DNA of 64,000 nt from Cytophagales bacterium (GTDB lineage: Bacteria; Bacteroidota; Bacteroidia; Cytophagales; UBA9547). Under the pieces are notes generated by a model. The model made no database searches, was not told where the DNA came from, and saw only the letters and a list, made by a program, of their open reading frames with translations. Every line of letters begins with the position of its first letter. Positions within the stretch are counted from its first letter, which is position 1. Shown in pieces: positions 46,793 to 53,790 of the stretch. The position numbers and the translations under genes were made by a program. The stretch is from positions 62,001-126,000 of the forward strand of contig JAAFIH010000005.1 in NCBI GenBank assembly GCA_013297755.1. The letters are read 5' to 3'.

Positions 46793-47614
46793 TTATTTTT
46801 CAGCTCTTAATTTTTCAACTTGTTTTACTGTCAAAAGAGTGTGTTCAGAAATTTGTATATCTGTTAAATTGGTTTTAAATAAACTTCTTGCAACGTTTTC
46901 CAATGTTTTTCTATTTGACAAAGTAATTCTTCCCCTATCATCTTGCTCTCTCATAAGTACATAATCATAAGCTTCTAATTCGGCTTTTGTCCAATTATGT
47001 TTGTCAGCATCTTCATAAGCAAATTTTAACCCTTCATCTTTCAAGTTTTCTGGAATTACATCAAGATTTTCTGAGTTTTTAATAAAGTAAACCCATTGGT
47101 CAATAACGCTTTCCAATTCATTTTCTTTTTTGTTGAACTTCGGAAGTTCTATAAAATTGAATTCAATATCTTTAATATAATTTTCATTGGTTTCAATGTC
47201 TATTATTTTGTGTCTATTTATATAGCTTGGATTTTTAGTTACTTCAAAGTCTAAAATACCTATAAAGTATGTTGGATTCAAGTTTTCGTATTGGTCGCCT
47301 CTTTCGATTTGAGCTGTATAACTTTTCGAAGCGTAATATAAAACACGTTTGTCAAAGCCATCAACTTCTGCAACTTGCATTTCTACAATGTAAGTTTTGT
47401 CGTTTTGGTCTTTTGCTTTTACGTCTACAATTGTCACTTTACCACCTTTTAAGTCGGGAAGTTGGTAAGGTGTTAAAATGTCAACGTTTACTATTTTGTG
47501 GTTTTCTTGAAGCAATAAAACTGCGTTTAGAAAAGAAATTAATACTTCTTTTCTATTTTCGTTTCCAAATATTTTTCGGAAAGCAACGTCATTTTTTATG
47601 TCTACAAATTTCAT
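46793..47614 (-). CDS. Rpn family PD-(D/E)XK recombination-promoting nuclease, copy 2 (intact)
   Basis: 273 residues. Same N-terminal nuclease domain as copy 1 (VDIKNDVAFRKIFGNE; DVKAKDQNDKTYIVEMQVAE) and a conserved middle (NYIKDIEFNFIELPKFNKKENE). The C-terminal 45 residues diverge between the shared MREQDDRGR and QVEKLRAEK: here LSNRKTLENVARSLFKTNLTDIQISEHTLLTVK. In the known rpn genes of enterobacteria the C-terminal part can be translated alone from an internal start as an inhibitor. A Met stands just before the variable part (DYVLMREQDDRGR), which would allow this here, but I see no clear ribosome site. Confidence 0.88.
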   Translation of the reverse strand: MKFVDIKNDVAFRKIFGNENRKEVLISFLNAVLLLQENHKIVNVDILTPYQLPDLKGGKVTIVDVKAKDQNDKTYIVEMQVAEVDGFDKRVLYYASKSYTAQIERGDQYENLNPTYFIGILDFEVTKNPSYINRHKIIDIETNENYIKDIEFNFIELPKFNKKENELESVIDQWVYFIKNSENLDVIPENLKDEGLKFAYEDADKHNWTKAELEAYDYVLMREQDDRGRITLSNRKTLENVARSLFKTNLTDIQISEHTLLTVKQVEKLRAEK

Positions 47615-47942
47615 AATACAAATTTACAAAATTCTTTCTAATATAATATTTTTCTGTTATTTTGGTATTTCGGATAATAACACACAACGTATTTGGGGCT
47701 TGGCGAAGGCAGGGATTTTTACCACAAATGTTGATGCCATGAACCAAACTTTGATTAACCAGAAATGTATCTGCGGAGCCCTGAACCTCCTCTTTTGTTA
47801 TGCACGTATTTAACTGACCCCCTATCTTATGAATAATCAACAAACAATTTTACTGTTTTTGCCTTACATTTAAAAACAAATATATGATTTATTTTCAAAA
47901 AAACAATGTAGGTAAAATGGGTCTCAACCAACATCAGCTAAC

Positions 47943-47983
47943 AAAAAAAGCCCCCATCTAAGTTGTAAGTGGGGCTTTTTTTT
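47943..47983 (-). terminator. Rho-independent terminator of the SAP/DUF6434 gene
   Basis: Stem AAGCCCC with GGGGCTTTTTTTT, a third copy of the terminator at 45376/46724, with a second GGGCTTTTTTT directly after it. It is 44 bases past the stop at 48027. The surrounding 412-base gap (47615-48026) is the right-hand copy of the 845-bp repeat. Confidence 0.75.
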
Positions 47984-48026
47984 AGGGCTTTTTTTCGCTA
48001 GCTGGCTAGATGTTGTATGTTTGTTT

Positions 48027-48614
48027 TTATGTTAGCGTTAAATCTGTCCTTTCATATTCATTTGTTCCACGCTTTACTCTTTTTAATTTCCAAAATTTCA
48101 TAGCATCTTTACTTGTTAAATTTGGATTGTCAGCCAAAAATGCCCGCATATATTTGTTGTATTCAAATTGTGGTGCAATTTCAGACTGATAGTTTTTATC
48201 TTTTTTCAAATCGTCTAAGCATTTCCACTCTTTTACAGCGTCTGCCATAGTTTTACCAACACTTTCTTTCAGCCAATTCATAAATTTTACGTTGAAAGAA
48301 AAAGTCGTCCCAATTTCGCTTATAAAAAAGGCTCTCACATTTTCGGTATTTTTATAGTTGTCTGTGATAATAGTGGTATTATCTAATTTTTCCGTATTCC
48401 AATCAAAATTAGATTTTGGTTTTTGGGTTTGTTTTTGTTGTATAATTTTTTCGCCTGTTAAAAGAAAGTGCTGTATTCGTTTTGTTAATTCAATTTTTCC
48501 ACCAAAAGTTTTTATATCGTTTTTTCTACAAAATTCTATAAGTTCTTCTTTCAACCAATAAAATTCGTTGAAGTCTGTTAGTGAAATATTGTTGTTTAAT
48601 GGTGGTCTTTCCAT
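48027..48614 (-). CDS. SAP-like / DUF6434 domain protein
   Basis: 195 residues, charged and soluble. The N-terminal 55 residues (LKEELIEFCRKNDIKTFGGKIELTKRIQHFL) form a SAP/HeH helix-extension-helix DNA-binding motif. A short basic linker (IIQQKQTQKPKSNFDWN) leads to a DUF6434-like region. The C-terminal half (KFMNWLKESVGKTMADAVKEW) resembles the extra helical domain often fused there. It shares its downstream terminator with the Rpn genes, so it may belong to the same mobile cassette cluster. Function unknown. Confidence 0.65.
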   Translation of the reverse strand: MERPPLNNNISLTDFNEFYWLKEELIEFCRKNDIKTFGGKIELTKRIQHFLLTGEKIIQQKQTQKPKSNFDWNTEKLDNTTIITDNYKNTENVRAFFISEIGTTFSFNVKFMNWLKESVGKTMADAVKEWKCLDDLKKDKNYQSEIAPQFEYNKYMRAFLADNPNLTSKDAMKFWKLKRVKRGTNEYERTDLTLT

Positions 48615-48729
48615 TTCTTTTACAGATTCGGTTTCTAAAATAACGCACTACAAGTTGAATGATGCTTATCTGGGTGATATAGAAACTTTTTAATATCTGA
48701 TTTTGAGCTTCACGATTTTTTTACAACCC

Positions 48730-49944
48730 CTAGGCGTCCAATTCGCCTGCTATCACATTGAGCGAACTCATGGTAATAATGGCATCAGAAATTACTGATC
48801 CTTTGCACAATTCAGGAAAAGATTGGTAGTAGATAAAGCTTGGTCTACGAAAATGCAATCTATATGGAGTGCGACCGCCATCGCTGATCAAATAAAAGCC
48901 CAATTCGCCATTTCCACCTTCTACAGCGTGGTAAACTTCGCCCACAGGTGCATCTATCTCGCCCATTACTATTTTGAAATGATAGATGAGTGCTTCCATT
49001 TTGGTATATACATCTTGTTTTTTGGGTAGGTATATACCAGGAGCTTCTGCATGAAAAACGCCATTTTTTTCAAATTTTATTTTGCTCATGGCTTGTTTTA
49101 TGATTTTGATAGATTCATAAATTTCGCCATTCAATACACAAAAACGGTCGTAGGCATCGCCATTTTGGCCAACAGGAATATCAAATTCAAAATCTTGGTA
49201 AGAGCAATAAGGGTTCATCACTCGCACATCGTAATCTACACCTGCTGCACGTAGGTTGGGGCCAGTAAAACCATAGTTGAGGGCTCGTTCGCCAGAGATT
49301 GGGCCGCAACCAATGGTACGATCCATAAAAATGCGGTTTCTTACCAACATTCCTTCAAATTCACGGTAGTTTTTTTCAAAATCTTTTAAGAAAGCATTGA
49401 TTTTGATAAAAGTGTTTTCATTGAAATCACGCTCAAACCCACCCACACGACCAATATTGGTTGTAAGGCGAGCACCACAAACCTCTTCAAAAATGTCATA
49501 GATTTTTTCTCTTTCTTGGAAAACATACAAAAATCCAGTAAGAGCACCACAATCAACACCCAAAATAGAGGTACATATAAGATGGTCGGCAATTCTGGAT
49601 AGTTCCATGATAATTACACGCATATAATCTACACGCTTTGGCGTTTCTATACCTAGGAGTTTTTCTACTGTCATATGCCACCCCATGTTGTTGATAGGCG
49701 ATGAGCAATAATTGAGCCTGTCGGTAATAGGGGTGATTTGGTAATAAGGTCTGCGTTCGGCCAGTTTTTCAAACGCCCTGTGTATATAGCCAATGGTAGA
49801 TTCACAGGCCACAATTTTTTCGCCATCTATTTCTAATATATTTTGAAAAATACCATGAGTGGCTGGGTGCGTAGGACCAAGATTGATAGTGGTAGTTTCT
49901 TTTTCAAGTTCGCCTACGAGTTGTATATGGCTGTCGTTTTGCAT
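48730..49944 (-). CDS. nuoD: NADH-quinone oxidoreductase subunit D
   Basis: 404 residues. Family text is clear: NLGPTHPATHGIFQNI, YIHRAFEKLAE, RIADHLICTSILGVDCGALTGFLYVFQ, GRVGGFERDF, RAAGVDYDVR and YDRFCVLNGEIYES. It is the 49-kDa-type subunit that lines the quinone pocket of respiratory complex I. No other nuo gene is present within 4 kb on either side, so the operon is broken up here. Confidence 0.96.
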   Translation of the reverse strand: MQNDSHIQLVGELEKETTTINLGPTHPATHGIFQNILEIDGEKIVACESTIGYIHRAFEKLAERRPYYQITPITDRLNYCSSPINNMGWHMTVEKLLGIETPKRVDYMRVIIMELSRIADHLICTSILGVDCGALTGFLYVFQEREKIYDIFEEVCGARLTTNIGRVGGFERDFNENTFIKINAFLKDFEKNYREFEGMLVRNRIFMDRTIGCGPISGERALNYGFTGPNLRAAGVDYDVRVMNPYCSYQDFEFDIPVGQNGDAYDRFCVLNGEIYESIKIIKQAMSKIKFEKNGVFHAEAPGIYLPKKQDVYTKMEALIYHFKIVMGEIDAPVGEVYHAVEGGNGELGFYLISDGGRTPYRLHFRRPSFIYYQSFPELCKGSVISDAIITMSSLNVIAGELDA

Positions 49945-49967
49945 CTGAAGTATATTAAATCAATGAA

Positions 49968-50366
49968 TTATTTAGTAATTTTATGGTCTATAAAAGAATA
50001 CACATTTTTAGAGGCCACATCTGTTGTTTTATCAAGTTTTATGGCTGTATATTTGATGGTAGAATCGTTTTTGATTTCAAAAACGAAGCTATCATATTTT
50101 TTCATTTCTTTTGTTTTTTCGTAATAAATGTTGTTTTTAGTTTTCCAAGTGCCATTTTCGGTTAGCTCTGTAAACTTTCCATTAAAATCATACTTAAAAT
50201 TGACTGTATATGTGCCATTGGCAAATCTAGTAAACACCCATTTTTTGTTTGCAATAGTATTGTTTACATATCCATCTTCGCCTTTCCAGGTACCTACCAA
50301 AAGTGGGTTTATAGATTTGCATCCCAAAAATAAACAAACAATTAATATTATAAGTGAAAATTTCAA
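49968..50366 (-). CDS. Small lipoprotein, lipocalin-like
   Basis: 132 residues. A lipobox LFLGC (Cys16) ends a hydrophobic leader. The mature part starts LLVGTWKGEDGYV, with GTWK and later FTELTENGTWKTKNNIYY strands, as in the lipocalin-like/DUF4488-type beta barrels of Bacteroidota lipoproteins. It lies 23 bases upstream of nuoD on the same strand, so it may be cotranscribed with it, without an obvious functional link. Confidence 0.65.
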   Translation of the reverse strand: MKFSLIILIVCLFLGCKSINPLLVGTWKGEDGYVNNTIANKKWVFTRFANGTYTVNFKYDFNGKFTELTENGTWKTKNNIYYEKTKEMKKYDSFVFEIKNDSTIKYTAIKLDKTTDVASKNVYSFIDHKITK

Positions 50367-50395
50367 ACTTTTGTTATTTAATTTCTAATATGTTG

Positions 50396-50494
50396 AACCG
50401 AAAAACAAATATTACAATTTTATTTTAAACCCCTCTTTTAATTTCTCCCCAAGAGGAAGAAAAATTATAGGAATGTAATTTTAATTTTTCGGTT
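50396..50494. repeat. 99-bp palindromic repeat, family 2, copy 2
   Basis: Matches 42792-42890 closely and has the same ends AACCGAAAAA and TTTTTCGGTT. It starts 29 bases upstream of the lipoprotein gene; a family 1 element follows at 50583. Confidence 0.85.
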
Positions 50495-50582
50495 TGATAT
50501 AACAAGATATGCAAACATAAAAAAAAATTTGAAAAAACATAAATTTCAGAGCTAAGAATTGCTATTATTTCAATATAGTAAA

Positions 50583-50674
50583 CAATGTCGTTTAAATAAG
50601 CATTTTTTATTGCTTCTAGCTCAGACTTTATCTAAAAGCGAAAGTCTAATCTGATTTTTAAGTAAACGACATTG
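50583..50674. mobile_element. MITE-like element family 1, copy E
   Basis: 92 bp. Left CAATGTCGTTTAAATAAGC and right TTAAGTAAACGACATTG; TIRs match at 11 of 12 terminal bases. The inner hairpin is more diverged (GACTTTATCTAAAAGCGAAAGTC). It sits 124 bases upstream of the response-regulator gene. Confidence 0.85.
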
Positions 50675-50798
50675 CTATAGTAAGATAATTAAAAATAAAT
50701 ATCGTTTGAATTCAATATTTTTTCATTTTTAAGAAAAGAAAATTTTAGTTTTAAAATATAAAACCTAAAATTTTAGCATTTTTTATTAGTTTTATAAA

Positions 50799-51419
50799 AT
50801 GAAAAAAATAATCCTCATAGAAGATAACATAGACATTTGTGTGGGCTACAAAATGCTAATCAATATGACAAAGCAATATGAAATTGTCAATTATTACCAT
50901 CAAGCCGATGAAGCACTCAAAAATATTTGGAAAGACAAACCTGATATTGCCCTGATAGATATTGACTTGCCTGGCGGCATGAATGGCATTGAGGCTACTC
51001 AAAAACTTAAAATGATGATGCCAAGTTGCGAAATTATCATTATCACAGTTTTTGAAAACAGCGTCAAAGTTTTTGATTCGCTAAGTGCTGGGGCAACTGG
51101 GTATCTGACCAAAAACTCTAATCAACTTGAGGTAATAGATGCACTCGACCAAATATCAAATGGCGGCTCACCCATGAGCCCAGCCATCGCTCGAATGGTG
51201 GTAGGTAGTTTCAAAAAAAACAATAATAATCCGTTTACAGAAAAGGAACTTTTGGTGCTAGAAGCCTTGGTAGAAGGGAAAAGTTATCGATCGATTGCTC
51301 AATCTTTTGAGGTTAGTATAGATGCGGTTCGCTTTCATATCAAAAATATTTACCTCAAATTGCAGGTCAATACCAAAGAAGAAGCCATTTCGAAAGCAAA
51401 AATCAATAATTGGGTATAA
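50799..51419 (+). CDS. NarL/LuxR-family response regulator
   Basis: 206 residues. Receiver domain with Asp9, phosphorylation site Asp54 (ALIDIDLPGG) and Lys in YLTKNSNQ. The LuxR-type HTH (about 145-200) has FTEKELLVLEALVEGKSYRSIAQSF and VRFHIKNIYLKL. It is cotranscribed with the histidine kinase gene, which starts 3 bases after its stop, and is the likely transcriptional output of that kinase. Confidence 0.93.
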   Translation: MKKIILIEDNIDICVGYKMLINMTKQYEIVNYYHQADEALKNIWKDKPDIALIDIDLPGGMNGIEATQKLKMMMPSCEIIIITVFENSVKVFDSLSAGATGYLTKNSNQLEVIDALDQISNGGSPMSPAIARMVVGSFKKNNNNPFTEKELLVLEALVEGKSYRSIAQSFEVSIDAVRFHIKNIYLKLQVNTKEEAISKAKINNWV

Positions 51420-51422
51420 GCT

Positions 51423-52691
51423 ATGATTTCACGTTTGATTTACGCCATTTTGCACCCTAGTTTGCACAAAATTGAGCATCCTGATTATAAAAGAGCTACT
51501 ATTTTTGCCAAAGGATTGCTTATTTCGTTTACTGCCGATATGATTTATGCTATTTATTTTTATTTTCACAACCCAACGGATTTCAAAAATATTTCAAATG
51601 TAATTGGTTTGTCTATACTTTCGATTACAACTGCTTTGCTTAGGTTTCAATCCAATTTTAGGCTTACAGTAATCTTTGTGATTAGCTGTATTTTGCCTTT
51701 AATCGCATGGGGAGTAAGTTTTACGGGTGGCATTTATTCTACCAATCTGATTTGGTTTATTGTTATTTCATTAAGTGTTTATTTATATATAGGTAGAACG
51801 GTTGGGTTTTATTTTTCGATTTTTTGTTTTTTGGTGTATATTTTATTTCTGATTTCTGCTTATTTTCCAGAATACAACAATTATTATCTTAGTTTTTTGC
51901 AAATACAAAATCCTGTGGATAGTTTTTTCAATATTGCTTTTTCGAGTTTGTTTTGTTTTATCATGATTTTTGCGTTTGTGAAAGCCCTAGAAGATGTAAA
52001 TCTGCAAATAAAAAAAGTGAACGATGAAAAAATGGAAACATTAAACAACCGTTTGAAAGAAAAAACAGAAGAAATAAGTGCATTGCGAGGAACTCTTGCC
52101 CGAGATTTTCATGACGAAATGGGCAATAAATTGGCAGGTATCAATGTGCTTTCGCAAATGTTGGTAAAAAAACTCAAAGACAGCAGCGACAAAGAAACGA
52201 TAGAAGTCCTAGAAACCATTCAACAGCGAAGCGATGAATTGTTTGTAGGAACCAAAGATTTTATATGGTCGATAGATTTCAAAAGCGATTATGTTTTTTA
52301 TTTGCTTCAATATGTACAAGATTTTGGAGAAGATTTTTTTGCTAAATTGAATATCAGTTTTCGGTTTAATTCCCAAAATTATACAGATTCAAAACTTAGA
52401 TTAAACATTTCGAGTGGACGGCAAACGGTTTCTATCCTAAAAGAAGCCATGACAAACATTGCCAAACATGCACAAGCCACCGAGGTTGTATTTGATATAA
52501 AAGTGAATGAAAATACGTTAAAAATATCTCTTACAGATAATGGCAAAGGCTTTGATGTAGAAAAAGTACGCAAAAATGGACTCTTGAATATGCAAGAACG
52601 AACTAGCCAAATGGGAGCGAAGTTTTCTATTATCTCGGAAATAAATTCTAAAACGGAGATTTTGCTTTTGATACCGTTGGAGATAAGTTGA
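51423..52691 (+). CDS. Membrane sensor histidine kinase (HisKA_3 type)
   Basis: 422 residues. Six hydrophobic segments (about 29-50, 61-76, 82-101, 109-125, 128-148, 168-190) form a membrane sensor without a large periplasmic loop. A coiled coil (192-220) leads to the HisKA_3 phosphoacceptor box RDFHDEMGNKL (His230) and an HATPase domain with KEAMTNIAKHAQATE and DNGKGFD. NarL-type kinases of this kind pair with LuxR-type regulators, and the upstream gene is one. Signal unknown. Confidence 0.92.
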   Translation: MISRLIYAILHPSLHKIEHPDYKRATIFAKGLLISFTADMIYAIYFYFHNPTDFKNISNVIGLSILSITTALLRFQSNFRLTVIFVISCILPLIAWGVSFTGGIYSTNLIWFIVISLSVYLYIGRTVGFYFSIFCFLVYILFLISAYFPEYNNYYLSFLQIQNPVDSFFNIAFSSLFCFIMIFAFVKALEDVNLQIKKVNDEKMETLNNRLKEKTEEISALRGTLARDFHDEMGNKLAGINVLSQMLVKKLKDSSDKETIEVLETIQQRSDELFVGTKDFIWSIDFKSDYVFYLLQYVQDFGEDFFAKLNISFRFNSQNYTDSKLRLNISSGRQTVSILKEAMTNIAKHAQATEVVFDIKVNENTLKISLTDNGKGFDVEKVRKNGLLNMQERTSQMGAKFSIISEINSKTEILLLIPLEIS

Positions 52692-52870
52692 GAAAACATT
52701 GTATTTCCTAAAAATGACTCTTAGTTTATTGTTTTAAATTACGTTTTGTATTCGAGTTTAATGCAACTTTGTATTAAAAAATCTAAATAAATCTTGTAAA
52801 TTGAATTATTTATATTCTATTTGTGTTATTATTGAGTAAATACACTATTGTTTATTAAAAGAACAATGCT

Positions 52871-53104
52871 ATGCCAAATTCCATTTTTGATTTAAAATTA
52901 ACTGTTTTTAATATTAGTTGTTCTTTTATGGGCAAATACAAAAATGATTCAAAGTTAATGATAGATATTGAAAAAAAAATCAAAGAAAGCGTAAATTATA
53001 TCCCTACTTATGCTAATGACAGAGCAAATTATGCCAATGACAAGCGTAATATGAGAAATGATTTAAAAAAATCTATTCTAAAAGTTAAAAAGCAAAATGG
53101 CTAA
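52871..53104 (+). CDS. Small hypothetical protein, coupled to DUF2335 gene
   Basis: 77 residues, basic C-terminus, no signal peptide. The ATG at 52871 is the only sensible start. It overlaps the following gene by 8 bases (53097-53104), which argues for coupled translation. A helical, Asn- and Lys-rich sequence (YANDRANYANDKRNMRNDLKK) with imperfect YAND repeats. No homology recognised. Confidence 0.5.
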   Translation: MPNSIFDLKLTVFNISCSFMGKYKNDSKLMIDIEKKIKESVNYIPTYANDRANYANDKRNMRNDLKKSILKVKKQNG

Positions 53105-53507
53105 GCAAACTCGAACTGTTCAAGCTGCTCAACATGGTAAAATGGTTAAGCACGAAGAAACTTTTGATGATAATTTGCTGCCAAGCTACCAAGAATTAGA
53201 GAAATTAAATCAAATTGATTCCTCATTAATTGAGTTTGTAAAAGAAACTACTAGAAAAGAGCAAGATTTTAGACATAAAGCACATCTTGAAAGTATAAAT
53301 GCTTTCAATAATCAAGACAAAAGAGCTTTCAGAATAAATATTACTGGCATGATTCTAGCTTTTTTGGTATTTGTTTTAGGCATGCTTTTTTCGTACGCAA
53401 TTTTAACAGCAGGATTTTCTACCATAGGAACTATTTTTGCAGGTGGTACAATATTAGCAGCTTGTATTACATTCATAAATGCTGGACAAAAAAAAGTTCA
53501 GAAATAA
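53097..53507 (+). CDS. DUF2335-like small membrane protein
   Basis: 136 residues. A soluble helical N-terminus (LPSYQELEKLNQIDSSLIEFVKETTRKEQ) is followed by two hydrophobic segments (about 82-102 and 106-125) and a short KKVQK tail, the layout of DUF2335 proteins. Those are small membrane proteins found in mobile and phage-like contexts, with function unknown. It forms a coupled pair with the 77-residue gene. Confidence 0.7.
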   Translation: MAKQTRTVQAAQHGKMVKHEETFDDNLLPSYQELEKLNQIDSSLIEFVKETTRKEQDFRHKAHLESINAFNNQDKRAFRINITGMILAFLVFVLGMLFSYAILTAGFSTIGTIFAGGTILAACITFINAGQKKVQK

Positions 53508-53670
53508 GCAACTAATTTTGTTTTACACTTTTCTTTTATTTCGCTTTATGGTAAAATAGTTCAATTTTTTCAAATACTTTCATTCAAATACAAACTGCAA
53601 TTTTTTGCTACCTACATAAATCATGTAGGTAAACGACAGTATTTCTGTAAACAAACAAAACTTGTTGTTT

Positions 53671-53770
53671 TTTATTTTTATAATATACTCATAATCAATG
53701 TTTTAATTATTTTTTATTTTCATTTTTGATGTAGGAGAAATGCCGTTTCTGGGTTTTAATTTTGAGAATT
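53671..53770 (+). promoter_or_regulatory. Leader/promoter repeat, copy 1 (upstream of the T9SS gene at 53791)
   Basis: Nearly the same 100 bases occur at 60231-60330. It contains TAATATACTCATAATCAATG, then a TTTTAATTATTTTTTATT tract, and ends with TTTTAATTTTG, where TAATTTTG fits the Bacteroidota -7 box. The ATG of the downstream gene is 27 bases after that box. No proper -33 box was found at the right spacing. Confidence 0.5.
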
Positions 53771-53790
53771 AATTAAAACAAGTTTCTCTT

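Noticed and set aside
53620-53645. A sixth family 1 MITE copy
   Set aside because: Only GGTAAACGACAGT resembles the right end; there is no left end or core, so this is at most a short remnant.
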